Counted from the first letter of the stretch, positions 42,660 to 52,348 are shown. The stretch is DNA of 64,000 nucleotides from Oceanicola sp. (GCA_017792405.1 CP051231.1:611390-675389); one strand, 5' to 3'. Numbers and translations are program-made. The notes: generated by a model not told the origin, from the letters alone.

Positions 42660-43964
42660 TCACACCGTCTCCAGACACAAGAGCACCAGATCGTCCCGCG
42701 CCATCCCCTCGCAGCGCCGCAGCTCCTGCCGCTTGGTCCGGGTAAAGCAGTCAATCAGCCTCGGGTGGAAGATCTCGGCAATCTCCGGGCTCTCGTCGAA
42801 GGCATCGATCGCGCTCTCCCAATCGGTCGGCAAAGCGGGCAGGTCTTGCTCATAGGCATTGCCCTTGATCGGCTCCGGCGGCACCGCGCCCGCCTCCATC
42901 CCGTTCATCGCGGCCCCCAGCACTGCGGCCAGATGCAGGAAGGGGTTGGCATCGCCCCCCGCCACCCGGTGCTCGATCCGCCGCGCCTTGCCCGGCCCTG
43001 CGGGAATGCGAATGGCCGCCGTCCGGTTCTCATAGGCCCAGCTCGCCTGCACCGGCGCATGGGCGCCCGGCACCAGCCGCTCGTAGCTGTTGGCATGGGG
43101 GGCGAAGATCAGCATCGAGGCGGGCAGGGCGGCAAGGCACCCCGCCACCGCGCTCCTGAGCAGATCATTCCCCTGCTCCGAGCCATCGTCGAACACGTTG
43201 CGCCCGTCTTCATCCAGCACCGAGAAATGCACATGAAGCCCGTTGCCGGTGTCATCCTCGAAGGGCTTGGCCATGAAACTCGCCGCCATGTCATGCCGCC
43301 GCGCCAGCCCCCGCGCCAGCTGCTTGAAGGCCCACGCGCTCTCGGCGGCCCGTCCGGCCTCTTCATGGGTGAGTGACAGCTCGAACTGCCCCACACCGGC
43401 CTCGCTGATCGCCGCCTCGGCAGGGATGCCCATCGCCTCGCAGCCGTCATACAGGTCGGTGAAAAAGTCATCGAACGCATCGAGCCCGAGGAGCGAGTTC
43501 ACATCCGCCCGCCGAACCCGCCGCCCGGTGCGCGGGCTGATCGGTGCGCTCAGCGTACCATCCACATCGTCGAGCAGATGAAACTCCATCTCGAAGGCCG
43601 CCTGCACCCGCCAGCCCTTGGCCGCATAGCGCTCCAGCACCCGCCCCAAGGCGCGCTGCGGGCACCCCTCGAAGGGCTCGCCGCTCTGCAAGTGCATCCG
43701 CATCAGCCAAAGCTCGCTGGGCCGGTCGATCCACGGCAGCGCCAGCGGCCCGCGCGGCGAGGGGCGCAGCACGCCGTCCCGGTCGCCGCTCTTGAACACC
43801 AAGGGGCTGTCCTCGATGTCCTCGCCCCAGAGGTCCACGTTCAGCACGCTCAGCGGCAGCCGTGCCACGCCCGCCTCCAGCTTCTCTGCATAACTCGCGG
43901 GCACGCGCTTGCCCCGCGCCTGGCCGTTCAGGTCAACGGCGCCAAACCGGATTGTCTCGCTCAT
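42660..43964 (-). CDS. Second glutamine synthetase-like ligase
   Basis: 434 residues, a distinct paralogue of the ligase at 40377. The N-terminus is short (MSETIRFGAVDLNGQARGKR) and the core motifs are kept in altered form: AAFEMEFHLLDD, GVGQFELSLTHEEA, LHVHFSV, YENRTAAIRIPAG and RRIEHRVAGGDANPFL. It probably ligates glutamate to a different amine. The start overlaps the stop of the upstream permease gene (ATGA), so it is coupled to the transporter. Confidence 0.85.
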   Translation of the reverse strand: MSETIRFGAVDLNGQARGKRVPASYAEKLEAGVARLPLSVLNVDLWGEDIEDSPLVFKSGDRDGVLRPSPRGPLALPWIDRPSELWLMRMHLQSGEPFEGCPQRALGRVLERYAAKGWRVQAAFEMEFHLLDDVDGTLSAPISPRTGRRVRRADVNSLLGLDAFDDFFTDLYDGCEAMGIPAEAAISEAGVGQFELSLTHEEAGRAAESAWAFKQLARGLARRHDMAASFMAKPFEDDTGNGLHVHFSVLDEDGRNVFDDGSEQGNDLLRSAVAGCLAALPASMLIFAPHANSYERLVPGAHAPVQASWAYENRTAAIRIPAGPGKARRIEHRVAGGDANPFLHLAAVLGAAMNGMEAGAVPPEPIKGNAYEQDLPALPTDWESAIDAFDESPEIAEIFHPRLIDCFTRTKRQELRRCEGMARDDLVLLCLETV

Positions 43965-44770
43965 CGGATCAACTGTGGTCTCAGCCGGAACTTCGCCCGC
44001 TTCTCCTGCGGCAAATGCCGGTTCAGCCGCCGCCCGATCAGGGTGTAGACCCCGATGATGCAGAGCGTGAGCAGGATGAAATAGAAGGCGAGGATCGGGT
44101 AGGGGATGAAGGGGTTGAAGGTCTTGTCAGCAAAGTAACTGGCGTAATAAAGCGCATCCCCCGCCTGCTGGCGCGCCGGGAACCCGCTGAAAAACACCAG
44201 CGTCGTGGTGTGAAAGAGAAAGATCGCCTCATTGGTATAGGCCGGCCAGCCCAGCCGCAGCATCGTCGGAAAGGTGATCCGCCGGAACCGCATCCACCCG
44301 CTCAGCCCATAGGCATCCGCCGCCTCGATGTCCCCTTTGGGGATCGACCGGAGCGCGCCATAGAAGATCTCCCCCGAATAGGCCGAGGTGTTCAAAAACA
44401 GCACGATCACCGCCCCCAGCCAGGCCGAGGTGAAACTTTCGAAGAACGGGTAACTGCCCTTCAGCGACAGGAAGAGGAAGTAGGCAAAGAAACACTGGAT
44501 GAAGAACGGCGTGCCCCGGAACAGCAGGATGAACCACTCCGCCGGCTTGCGCAGCCACGGGTTGGCCGAGGCCTTGCCGAGCGCCACCGCGATGGCAAGG
44601 AAGAACCCGCTGCACAGCGCCATCAGGCCAAAGTAGATGTTCCAGAACAGCCCCGAGCCGATCAGCACGAAATGCTGGCACAGGGTAAAATCGGAGCGCG
44701 GCAACAACCGCTCCCCGTAGCCCAGCGAGCGGAAGGCATAATCGGCGATGGTCTGCGCACATTCGCTCAT
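43961..44770 (-). CDS. Amino-acid ABC transporter permease (HisQM-type)
   Basis: 269 residues from the ATG at 44770. About five membrane segments; the family loop is AYSGEIFYGALRSIPKGDIEAADAYGLS and the ATPase contact region follows (RRITFPTMLRLGWP). It forms a heterodimer with the permease just upstream. A slightly longer start at 44794 is possible. Confidence 0.88.
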   Translation of the reverse strand: MSECAQTIADYAFRSLGYGERLLPRSDFTLCQHFVLIGSGLFWNIYFGLMALCSGFFLAIAVALGKASANPWLRKPAEWFILLFRGTPFFIQCFFAYFLFLSLKGSYPFFESFTSAWLGAVIVLFLNTSAYSGEIFYGALRSIPKGDIEAADAYGLSGWMRFRRITFPTMLRLGWPAYTNEAIFLFHTTTLVFFSGFPARQQAGDALYYASYFADKTFNPFIPYPILAFYFILLTLCIIGVYTLIGRRLNRHLPQEKRAKFRLRPQLIR

Positions 44771-44858
44771 ACCCGGGGCCTCCGCAGGAGGCACCGCGTG
44801 CGCGAAAGCGGTCGCGCAGCGACTGCGTGCGGCACCCGGTTGCAGTTTACGCGACCCG

Positions 44859-45743
44859 TCATGCGTTTGCCTTCCTCTGCGCTTCCCCGGCCGCCGTGGC
44901 CTGCCCGCGCGAGAGCCGCGCGTTCAGCCGCCTCAGCACCACCTCGGAGAACCGGGTGAAGCCGAGGTAGAAGACCAGCAGCGCCAGAAAGTACCACATC
45001 CGCCAGTCGCCATGCGGATAGTCAGAGAACCGCGCGGTCTTTGTCCCGCCGAGCTCGCGCGCCCAATACACGATGTCTTCGATCCCGAGCAAAAACAGCA
45101 GCGGCGTGGCCTTGATCAGCACCATCCACGTGTTCGAAAGGCCGGGCAGGGCATAGACCCACATCTGCGGCACCATCACCCGCCAGAAGCTCTGGCGCCG
45201 GGTCATGCCATAGGCCTCCGCCGTCTCCATCTGCGCTCGCGGCACCGCCCGCATTGCGCCGAAGATCACGTTGGCCGCAAAGGCCCCGAAGACGATGGCA
45301 AAGGTCAGGACGGCGAGCAGAAAGCCATAGGTCTCATGCTGCCATTCCGGCGCGGTGCCAAGCGGCAGCTTCGCGGCGGGGCAGACCAGAAAGTCGTTGC
45401 CCTGCCGGATCGGGTCGGTCCACTCCGGGCATTTGATCTTGTGCCTTCCCCATTCGAAGAACTGGTCCAGCGCGATCACGAAAAACAGGAAGAAGGCCAC
45501 ATCCGGCACACCCCGGACCACCGAGATATAACCCTTGCCGATCCAGCGCAGCGGCGCGATCAGCGAGCGCGCGGCCATTGCGCCCAGAAACCCCATCAGC
45601 AGGGCCGAGGGGGCGGCCAGCGCGAGCAGCAGCAGCACTTTCCCGAAGGCCCAATAGAACGAGAAATGCACCCCCGTCGTGAGGTAGCAACTCAGCCATC
45701 GCAGGCCGGTGAGCGTTTCGGGGTCGGTGCAGTACGAAAACAT
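44859..45743 (-). CDS. Amino-acid ABC transporter permease (HisQM-type)
   Basis: 294 residues. Five to six membrane segments with the HisQM pattern GYISVVRGVPDVAFFLFFV near residue 70 and IFGAMRAVPRAQMETAEAYGMT later. Between the first and second halves is an unusually long loop (EWGRHKIKCPEWTDP, ... LVCPAAKLPLG) containing two cysteines, presumably periplasmic. Preceded by a hairpin after the binding-protein gene. Confidence 0.88.
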   Translation of the reverse strand: MFSYCTDPETLTGLRWLSCYLTTGVHFSFYWAFGKVLLLLALAAPSALLMGFLGAMAARSLIAPLRWIGKGYISVVRGVPDVAFFLFFVIALDQFFEWGRHKIKCPEWTDPIRQGNDFLVCPAAKLPLGTAPEWQHETYGFLLAVLTFAIVFGAFAANVIFGAMRAVPRAQMETAEAYGMTRRQSFWRVMVPQMWVYALPGLSNTWMVLIKATPLLFLLGIEDIVYWARELGGTKTARFSDYPHGDWRMWYFLALLVFYLGFTRFSEVVLRRLNARLSRGQATAAGEAQRKANA

Positions 45744-45753
45744 AAATCAGGGC

Positions 45754-45779
45754 GGGCCGGCCCCCACAGAGGCCGGCCC
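45754..45779 (-). terminator. Intercistronic hairpin after binding-protein gene
   Basis: Perfect arms GGGCCGGCC (45754-45762) and GGCCGGCCC (45771-45779) between the second binding-protein gene and the permease, a typical mRNA-stabilising or partially terminating element. No T-tract. Confidence 0.55.
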
Positions 45780-45790
45780 CATGTCTCAGA

Positions 45791-46528
45791 TCACTCGTAA
45801 GTCTTGGCGTCTTCGCCGAACCACTTGGTGATCATGGTGTTCAGCGTGCCGTCTTCCTTCATCGAGGCGATGGCGGTATCGAGCTTTTCCTTCAGCTCGG
45901 TGTCGCTCTCGCGCAGGCCCACGCCCACGCCGCCGCCCAGCGGCACATCATCACCCACGAACATCAGCTCGGCGTTCTCCTCGACCAGCGGCACGAGGTA
46001 GTCCTTGTCGGCAAACACCGCATCGGCCTCGCCGTTGCGCACGGCAGCCACGGTCTCTTCGGGGGTGGCAAACTCCAGAAGGGTCGCGCCGCCCTCGGCA
46101 ATGTGGGCCGCCTGAATGGTGGCGGTCTGCGCGGCGATCACGCCGCCTTCGAGGTCCACATCTTCGGAAGCTGCGGCAAAGGCGCTGTCCGACGGCGGGG
46201 TGTAGTTCTGGGTGAAGTCGATCACCTCGTCACGCTCGGGCGTGATGCTCATGCCGGCCATGATGATGTCGTAGTTGCCGCTCACGAGGTTGGGGATGAT
46301 GCTGTCCCAGTCGTTCTTCACCCACTCGCAGGTCAGCTCGGCGCGCACGCAAAGCTCGTCGCCCAGCTCCTTCTCGAAACCGTCGATCTCGCCGGCGTCA
46401 TTGATGAAGTTGAACGGCGCATAGGCGCCCTCGGTGCCGATCCGCACGGTCATGGCATGGCTCTCGGCAAAGGCGGCGCCCGCCGTCATCGCCAGGGCGG
46501 TGCCCAGGGTCAGGATGGATTTCATCAT
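45791..46528 (-). CDS. Amino-acid-type ABC substrate-binding protein
   Basis: 245 residues from the ATG at 46528 (a second ATG follows directly). The signal peptide MMKSILTLGTALAMTAGAAF A is followed by ESHAMTVRIGTEGAYAPFNF, the classical SBP family 3 opening. Two cysteine pairs fit the disulfides seen in polar-amino-acid receptors (LCVRAELTCEW). GGGAGA precedes the start. Second of two tandem binding proteins. Confidence 0.9.
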   Translation of the reverse strand: MMKSILTLGTALAMTAGAAFAESHAMTVRIGTEGAYAPFNFINDAGEIDGFEKELGDELCVRAELTCEWVKNDWDSIIPNLVSGNYDIIMAGMSITPERDEVIDFTQNYTPPSDSAFAAASEDVDLEGGVIAAQTATIQAAHIAEGGATLLEFATPEETVAAVRNGEADAVFADKDYLVPLVEENAELMFVGDDVPLGGGVGVGLRESDTELKEKLDTAIASMKEDGTLNTMITKWFGEDAKTYE

Positions 46529-46562
46529 TGGATTTCTCCCGTTGGTCCTTGTTTTGCTTTGT

Positions 46563-47297
46563 TCATTCCGTGCCGTCCCCGGCCTGGAACCACTTTTCGG
46601 CCATCGCGTCGATGCTGCCATCGGCCAGCATCTCCGCAATCGCGGAATCGAATGTCTCGCGCAGGGCGCGATCCTCCTTGCGGAAGGCGGCGGCGGTGTC
46701 TCCCGATGGGATGCCGAAGAGCTCGGCAATCTCCACCCGCCCGCCACCATTGCGGGCCACGCCTTCCAGAAAGGCCTGCGGCCCCAGCACCTCGTCCACC
46801 CGCCCGTCGAACAGCGCCTCCACGGCGGCGACCAGCGAGGGGTAGGTGCTGACACGGTAGCCCATGCTGCGGGCCCAGTCTTCGTGAATGGTCGCGCGCT
46901 GCACCGCCACATGCGGCGCGTCTGAGGTTGAGGCGCCGGTCTGCATCAGCACGGCGGAGGCGGCGTTGCTGCCGACCTCGTAGCCCAGCGAAAAGGCGAC
47001 CATCTTGGCGCGCTCGGTGGTCACAGCCATCCCGGCCATCGCTACGTCGTATTTTCCGGCCACGAGGTTGGGCAGCAGGCTCTCCCAGTCGTTCACCACC
47101 CATGCGCAATCCAGCCCGCTCCGGCGGCAGATCTCGTTGCCCAGCTCGATGTCGAAGCCCCGCAGCTCGCCCGCCCGGTCGCGGTAGGTATAGGGCGGAA
47201 AGGCGCCCTCGGTGCCGATCCGCACCTCCTGCGCCGCGGCTCCGGCGCTCGCTCCGAGGCCCGCCGCCACCAGCGCCAATGCAAGGCGCAGCGCCAT
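46563..47297 (-). CDS. Amino-acid-type ABC substrate-binding protein (tandem paralogue)
   Basis: 244 residues from the ATG at 47297, sharing one base with the stop of the ATPase gene. Signal MALRLALALVAAGLGASAGAAA then QEVRIGTEGAFPPYTYRDRA. It aligns end to end with the neighbouring binding protein (ICRRSGLDCAWVVNDWESLLPN against LCVRAELTCEW and following), but has diverged strongly, which suggests broadened substrate range rather than recent duplication. Confidence 0.88.
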   Translation of the reverse strand: MALRLALALVAAGLGASAGAAAQEVRIGTEGAFPPYTYRDRAGELRGFDIELGNEICRRSGLDCAWVVNDWESLLPNLVAGKYDVAMAGMAVTTERAKMVAFSLGYEVGSNAASAVLMQTGASTSDAPHVAVQRATIHEDWARSMGYRVSTYPSLVAAVEALFDGRVDEVLGPQAFLEGVARNGGGRVEIAELFGIPSGDTAAAFRKEDRALRETFDSAIAEMLADGSIDAMAEKWFQAGDGTE

Positions 47298-48088
47298 CAG
47301 GCCATCTCGCCGGAATGCGACAGGAAGCTGCGCAGCCGCTCCGATTTGGGCGCACCAAACAGCTCGGCCGGCGCGCCTTCTTCTTCCACCAGGCCTTGAT
47401 GAAGAAACATCAGATGGTCGCTCACATCGCGGGCCATCCGCATGTCGTGGGTCACAAGGATCATCGTGCGGCCCTCTTCGGCGAGGCTCTTGATGACCTT
47501 CACCACCTCCTGCTCCAGCTCCGGGTCCAGCGCGGAGGTCGGCTCGTCGAAGAGCAGCGCCTCCGGCTCCATCGCCAGCGCGCGGGCAATCGCGGCCCGC
47601 TGCTGCTGCCCGCCCGAAAGCTGGGCGGGGTAGACATCGGCCTTGTCGCCGATCCCGACCTTGGCCAGATAGCTCCGCGCGGCGGCCTCCACCTCGGCGC
47701 GGTCGCGCTTCAGCACCGTTACCGGCGCCTCCATCACGTTCTGCAGGATCGTCATGTGGGACCACAGGTTGAACTGCTGAAACACCATGCTCAGGTTCGT
47801 GCGGATGCGCAGCACCTGCTTGGCATCGGCCGGGCGACGATGCGCCGCCTCGCCCTTCCACCGCACCGGCTCACCCTTGAACAGGATCTCCCCCTGCTGG
47901 CTGTCTTCCAGCAAGTTGGCGCAGCGCAGAAGCGTGGATTTGCCCGATCCCGACGACCCGATGAGCGAGACGACCTCCCCCTTGCGGGCCGCCATATCCA
48001 CCCCCTTGAGCACCTCAAGGCTGCCATAGGCCTTGTGCAGGCCTCTGATCTCAATCACGGGTTGCGGCTGGGTCGCTGCCTTTGACAC
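47297..48088 (-). CDS. Amino-acid ABC transporter ATP-binding protein (HisP/GlnQ-type)
   Basis: 263 residues from the GTG at 48088, supported by AAGAGG four to nine bases upstream; an ATG at 48157 would add an unusual basic leader. Walker A LIGSSGSGKSTLLR, signature [15 protein letters not shown], Walker B ALLFDEPTSALDPE, H-loop VTHDMRMAR. Drives the importer formed by the two permeases downstream. Confidence 0.92.
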   Translation of the reverse strand: MSKAATQPQPVIEIRGLHKAYGSLEVLKGVDMAARKGEVVSLIGSSGSGKSTLLRCANLLEDSQQGEILFKGEPVRWKGEAAHRRPADAKQVLRIRTNLSMVFQQFNLWSHMTILQNVMEAPVTVLKRDRAEVEAAARSYLAKVGIGDKADVYPAQLSGGQQQRAAIARALAMEPEALLFDEPTSALDPELEQEVVKVIKSLAEEGRTMILVTHDMRMARDVSDHLMFLHQGLVEEEGAPAELFGAPKSERLRSFLSHSGEMA

Positions 48089-48183
48089 GGGGCCTCTTCG
48101 GTTCGGTTGCAAGCCCGGAGTAGGGCGCAGAATCCGTGTGATTGCAAGGCGGAACACCCGGCCTTTCCGTCACGTTCGCACGC

Positions 48184-48930
48184 TCAGGCGGCAGGTGCCT
48201 CAGGAATAGGCATATCCAGATAGGCCGCCGCCCCGAGCCGCACCGCGCCCTGCACCCCAAGGGTTTGCCGGGCTTCCTCGTCGAGCAGCTGAACCGCCTC
48301 TTCGACCGCAGCGGCGATTTCTGAGGCGTTCTGCCCCGGCGCGCATATCAGCGGCAGCCCGGGGGTGGGCGCAGTGCGAAAGCGCTCTTCGAGCCGCTCC
48401 GCCGCAGGCTCCCAGTCTTGCAGCATCGCCCATGTATGCGCGTCGATGCAGGCCCAGTCGGCGCGGCCCTCGGCCACCGCCTGCACCGAGGCCACATGCG
48501 CCCCGGTCGAGAGCACGCCGCTGGCGCTGGCCCGGCCCGCGGCCATCACCTCCCGCGCCGTCGCCCAGCCCGATTGCGAGTTGCGGCTGTTGTAGGCAAG
48601 CACGCCCTCCGGTCCCGCACCGGGCCGCGTGACCACGACCGAGTTGTAATGCGCCGCCGGGCAGCCCGGCAGCGCGTGATCCAGCGTGGTGACATATTCG
48701 ACCTTGCCCCTCAGCCGCCCCCGGTAGGGCAGCGAGCAACTCTGCCCGAGGATCAGCTCGGGCGATTCCCACAGCGACCACAGGCTTTCGGGGGCTTCCA
48801 GCACGCCGGGCAGATCATCTGCCAGCGCCGCGCCACGGGCGATCAAACCCTCTCGGATGATTTGCCAGAACCGCTCCAGCGCAGGCGCCGTCTCTGGGCG
48901 CAGATACATCGGCAAGCCGGCGCGAAGCAT
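48184..48930 (-). CDS. PhnD/SsuA-like substrate-binding protein without signal peptide
   Basis: 248 residues from the ATG at 48930 (a longer frame starts at 48975 inside the upstream gene). The bilobal periplasmic-binding fold is suggested by LYRPETAP-like start, QSCSLPYRGRL, YNSVVVTRPG, AYNSRNSQSGWA and GAHVASVQAVAEGRADWACIDAH, the PhnD-type pattern. No signal peptide, so it may be cytoplasmic or start elsewhere. It lies 95 bases upstream of the amino-acid importer operon. Confidence 0.72.
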   Translation of the reverse strand: MLRAGLPMYLRPETAPALERFWQIIREGLIARGAALADDLPGVLEAPESLWSLWESPELILGQSCSLPYRGRLRGKVEYVTTLDHALPGCPAAHYNSVVVTRPGAGPEGVLAYNSRNSQSGWATAREVMAAGRASASGVLSTGAHVASVQAVAEGRADWACIDAHTWAMLQDWEPAAERLEERFRTAPTPGLPLICAPGQNASEIAAAVEEAVQLLDEEARQTLGVQGAVRLGAAAYLDMPIPEAPAA

Positions 48931-48931
48931 C

Positions 48932-49372
48932 CTAGCGCTCGTCCTCCACGGCCTTGCGGGCCATGTTGCTGTCACGGTCGTTCACGCCCAGCAGGTTGGC
49001 GATGAGCCGCATCAGCGCGTCCTCTTCCTCGTCGCGCCGCCCGTCGGCCAGCACCACGCGCCAGATCTCCTCGATCACCCCGCGCCGCTGCTCCAGCGCC
49101 GTGCTGTCCTTGATCGCGCGGGTAAAGCGCACGGTGTCCGAGGCCCCGGCCTCCAGCTCCTCGGCCTGCCGCAGCACCTCCGCCGCCTCAAAGGGCGAAC
49201 CCCCGATCCAGTGCTGGGTGATGCCGCGGATCATGTCGCGCTCCACCTGGGCATATTCGCCATCGGCCCGCGCGACCCGCACCAGAAGCGCCGGAAAGGC
49301 CACCCTCGGGTCCACATCGCTGGGCTGGGTATCGGTCTCGCCGGTCAGGCGCTTGATCAGATCTGCAAACAT
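48932..49372 (-). CDS. TerB-like helical protein
   Basis: 146 residues from the ATG at 49372. The TerB fold is suggested by ALLVRVARADGEYAQVERDM near residue 28 and EEIWRVVLADGRRDEEEDAL near residue 100, two acidic metal-binding-like repeats. Known TerB proteins link to tellurite resistance and membrane stress, but most isolated copies are uncharacterised. A similar gene follows upstream (49524-49967). One base separates it from the PhnD-like gene. Confidence 0.8.
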   Translation of the reverse strand: MFADLIKRLTGETDTQPSDVDPRVAFPALLVRVARADGEYAQVERDMIRGITQHWIGGSPFEAAEVLRQAEELEAGASDTVRFTRAIKDSTALEQRRGVIEEIWRVVLADGRRDEEEDALMRLIANLLGVNDRDSNMARKAVEDER

Positions 49373-49523
49373 GCTGTGAGATATAGCCGCCCCCGCCCGC
49401 GCTGCAAGCTGCTCCTCGGGGCGGGCGCATCCAAGTGAACGACCGTGTCCTTGCCTGTGTCGGACGTCACCAAGCCCAACCGCCCCCACGAGGCAGCCGC
49501 GGAGGGCAGGCGAGCGGCGCAAA

Positions 49524-49967
49524 TCAGGGCATGTATCGCGCCTCGAGCGCCGCGGCATCCGCCTCTGCCACGCCGAGCGCCCCGGCGGCAAAGCCGATCA
49601 TCTCGGCCTCCTCCGGCTTTTCCTCGCCATCGGCCATCACCACCTGCCAAAGCGCATCCAGCACTTCGACGCGCTCGTTGTAGCTCACCGCATCGCGAAT
49701 GAGCGCGGTGAACACCTCTGTCTCCGGCGCCTGATGCTCCAGCTTCTCCGCCGTCGCCCGCAGCTTGGCCGCCTCCACCGGGTTCAGCCCGAACCTTTGT
49801 GAAAGGAACTTGTCGATCCGCCCGATCTCGCTGGCCAGATAGGTGTGGTCGCTCTTGGCCATCCGCACCAGCAGCGCCGCCAACGCCAGCCGCGAGTCGA
49901 GCTCCGGCAGCACCTTGTCAGCAGCCTTCGCCGTGCCTGTCAGCCTGTGCAGGAACTCGGTGAACAT
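49524..49967 (-). CDS. TerB-like helical protein (paralogue)
   Basis: 147 residues from the ATG at 49967. It shares the layout of its neighbour: MFTEFLHRLTG at the start, ALLVRMAKSDHTYLASEIGR and DALWQVVMADGEEKPEEAEMI, which align with the other TerB-like protein. The pair lies between pyrG and a PhnD-like gene. Gene order suggests they arose by tandem duplication. Confidence 0.8.
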   Translation of the reverse strand: MFTEFLHRLTGTAKAADKVLPELDSRLALAALLVRMAKSDHTYLASEIGRIDKFLSQRFGLNPVEAAKLRATAEKLEHQAPETEVFTALIRDAVSYNERVEVLDALWQVVMADGEEKPEEAEMIGFAAGALGVAEADAAALEARYMP

Positions 49968-50016
49968 GGGCGCCTCCCTCGCTTGGCCGGGCGTGCCCCG
50001 GCTCTTTGCCCTTCCC

Positions 50017-51660
50017 TCAGACCAGCCGCGAATTCTCCACCGCCGCCCGCACGAAATCGGCAAACAGCGGATGCGGCGCAAAGGGCTTCGACTTCAGCTC
50101 GGGGTGAAACTGCACCCCGATGAACCACGGATGGTCCTTCACCTCGACGATCTCGGGCAGGCGTCCATCCGGGCTCATCCCCGAAAACGCCAGCCCGCTC
50201 TCCTCGAGCTTGTCCTTGTAGGCGATATCCACCTCGTAGCGGTGCCGGTGGCGCTCGTCGATCGCGGTGCTGCCGTAAATCTCGGCCACTTTGGAGCCGC
50301 CCTTCAGCACCGCATCATAGGCGCCCAGCCGCATCGTGCCGCCCTTGGCGTCGGTCTTCTTGCGCTTCACCTTCTCGTTGCCCTGCACCCACTCCTTGAG
50401 GTGGTAAACAACCGGCTCAAAGCGCTTCTTCCCGGCCTCGTGGTCAAATTCCTCGCTGCCCGCCTTCTCGACGCCCGCAAGGTTCCGCGCGGCCTCGATC
50501 ACCGCCATCTGCATGCCAAGGCAGATGCCAAGGTAAGGCACCTTCCGCTCCCGCGCGAACTGCGCCGCCTTGATCTTGCCTTCCGTCCCGCGCTCGCCAA
50601 AACCGCCCGGCACGAGGATCGCGTGGAACCCCTCCAGATGCGGCGCAGCGTCCTCGCGGTCGAACAGCTCGGCATCGACCCATTCGATCTTCACCTTCAC
50701 CCGGTTCGCCATACCGCCGTGGGTCAGCGCCTCGGCGATGGATTTATAGGCATCCTCGAGTTGGGTGTATTTGCCGACGATCGCCACCTTCACCTCGCCG
50801 TCGGTCTTGTGGATGCGGTCGTAAACATCCTCCCAGCGGCTCAGGTTGGGGCGCGGGGCAGGGGAGATCTGGAAGGCATCCAAAACCGCCTGATCCAGCC
50901 CCTCGCGGTGATAGGCCAGCGGCGCCTCATAGATGCTCTTGAGGTCCGGCGCGGCGATCACACTATCGGGCCGCACGTTGCAGAACAGCGCCAGCTTCTC
51001 GCGCTCCTTCTGCGGAATCGCGCCCTCGCCACGGCACACCAGAATATCCGGCGCCAGCCCGATGCTCCGCAGCTCCTTGACCGAGTGCTGCGTCGGCTTG
51101 GTCTTCAGCTCGCCGCTGGCCTTGATAAAGGGCAGCAGCGTCAGATGCATGAAGATGCACTGCCCGCGCGGCTTGTCCTGCGCGAACTGGCGGATCGCTT
51201 CAAAGAACGGCAAGCCCTCGATGTCGCCCACCGTGCCGCCGATCTCGCAGAGCATGAAATCCACCTCATCCTCGCCGATCGAGATGAAATCCTTGATCTC
51301 GTTGGTGACGTGCGGAATGACCTGAATGGTCTTGCCCAGGTAATCCCCCCGCCGCTCCTTCTCCAGCACGTTGGAGTAAATCCGCCCCGAACTCACCGAA
51401 TCCGTCTGCCGCGCCGCAACCCCGGTGAAGCGCTCGTAATGGCCAAGGTCCAAGTCGGTCTCCGCGCCGTCGTCGGTCACGAAAACCTCGCCATGCTCGA
51501 ACGGGCTCATAGTGCCCGGATCGACGTTCAGGTAAGGGTCCAGCTTGCGCAGCCGCACCGAGTAGCCCCGCGCCTGCAACAGCGCCCCCATGGCCGCCGA
51601 GGCGAGGCCTTTCCCGAGAGAAGAGACCACACCGCCGGTGATGAAGATGAAACGTGCCAT
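50017..51660 (-). CDS. pyrG: CTP synthase
   Basis: 547 residues, full length. The N-terminal synthetase domain opens [18 protein letters not shown] and carries [12 protein letters not shown]; the C-terminal glutaminase domain has the nucleophile in LGICLGMQ and VQFHPE. It makes CTP from UTP, ATP and glutamine. The start ATG at 51660 gives the expected N-terminus; a longer frame to 51810 is not needed. Confidence 0.97.
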   Translation of the reverse strand: MARFIFITGGVVSSLGKGLASAAMGALLQARGYSVRLRKLDPYLNVDPGTMSPFEHGEVFVTDDGAETDLDLGHYERFTGVAARQTDSVSSGRIYSNVLEKERRGDYLGKTIQVIPHVTNEIKDFISIGEDEVDFMLCEIGGTVGDIEGLPFFEAIRQFAQDKPRGQCIFMHLTLLPFIKASGELKTKPTQHSVKELRSIGLAPDILVCRGEGAIPQKEREKLALFCNVRPDSVIAAPDLKSIYEAPLAYHREGLDQAVLDAFQISPAPRPNLSRWEDVYDRIHKTDGEVKVAIVGKYTQLEDAYKSIAEALTHGGMANRVKVKIEWVDAELFDREDAAPHLEGFHAILVPGGFGERGTEGKIKAAQFARERKVPYLGICLGMQMAVIEAARNLAGVEKAGSEEFDHEAGKKRFEPVVYHLKEWVQGNEKVKRKKTDAKGGTMRLGAYDAVLKGGSKVAEIYGSTAIDERHRHRYEVDIAYKDKLEESGLAFSGMSPDGRLPEIVEVKDHPWFIGVQFHPELKSKPFAPHPLFADFVRAAVENSRLV

Positions 51661-51902
51661 GTGGTGTGGAGCTCCCGTGTATTCGCCTTGAAATGCGCCG
51701 CTGCGCGGCCTCAAACCACGCTGCATCACGGGATTTGAGATATAGAAGATTCGCGCGGCAAAGTCCATGCCTGCCGCAACATGATGTTGGGTTTCGTCGG
51801 GTCGCCCCAACGGGTTGTGGGTCTTGTTGGAGGTGGTCAGCCCGCCGCCGGCGGGGCCGGCGTTCGGGCGCTTGGGGTGGGCGCTTGGTGCGCCCTTTGG
51901 CC
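51661..51902. other. Intergenic region between secG and pyrG
   Basis: 242 bases, GC-rich, without a supported gene. It should hold the pyrG promoter and the secG terminator; a short hairpin GGGCGC/GCGCCC (51879-51895) lies just after the secG stop on the minus strand. No attenuator-like stem is obvious before pyrG. Confidence 0.5.
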
Positions 51903-52277
51903 TTAGTCGGCGGCCTGCGGCACCAGCGGCGCATCGCCATCCGCCGAGGGCGGAAGCAGGTCTTCGCCCGCGGGCAGGGCACCGTCGCCCGCCGGAGCGT
52001 CGTCGCCGCCGGTGTCGGTGATCCGGTCAACCACAGAGGACGATCCGGCATCTGCCGCGGCCAGAATGGTCAGCGCGATCGAGGTGCAGATGAAGGCAAT
52101 CGCAAAGATCCACGTCAGCTTGGCCATCGCCGTCGCCGCCGCACGCCCGGTCATCACACCGCCGCCGCCACCGCCGCCGCCCATGGAGCCCATGCCCCCC
52201 TCGGACCGCTGAAGCAGCACCACGCCGATCAGGCAGAGCGCCAGAATCAGGTGGACGATGAGGAGGACGTTTTCCAT
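51903..52277 (-). CDS. secG: Preprotein translocase subunit SecG
   Basis: 124 residues. Two membrane segments ([20 protein letters not shown] and [20 protein letters not shown]) are joined by a [13 protein letters not shown] loop and a glycine run, the SecG pattern; the C-terminal tail is acidic and Pro/Ala-rich. Part of the SecYEG protein-export channel. Upstream of pyrG on the same strand. Confidence 0.93.
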   Translation of the reverse strand: MENVLLIVHLILALCLIGVVLLQRSEGGMGSMGGGGGGGGVMTGRAAATAMAKLTWIFAIAFICTSIALTILAAADAGSSSVVDRITDTGGDDAPAGDGALPAGEDLLPPSADGDAPLVPQAAD

Positions 52278-52348
52278 TGAGCTTTCCCGCGAGGTTTCGG
52301 CGGGCTATCTAATCCGTCAGGCCCCATGCCGCAACCCCTGCCGCCGCC

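Noticed and set aside
44771..44858. GC-rich inverted repeats between the two permease genes considered as a third hairpin repeat copy
   Set aside because: Arms do not match the two-hairpin element at 38993 and 42534, and pairing is imperfect.
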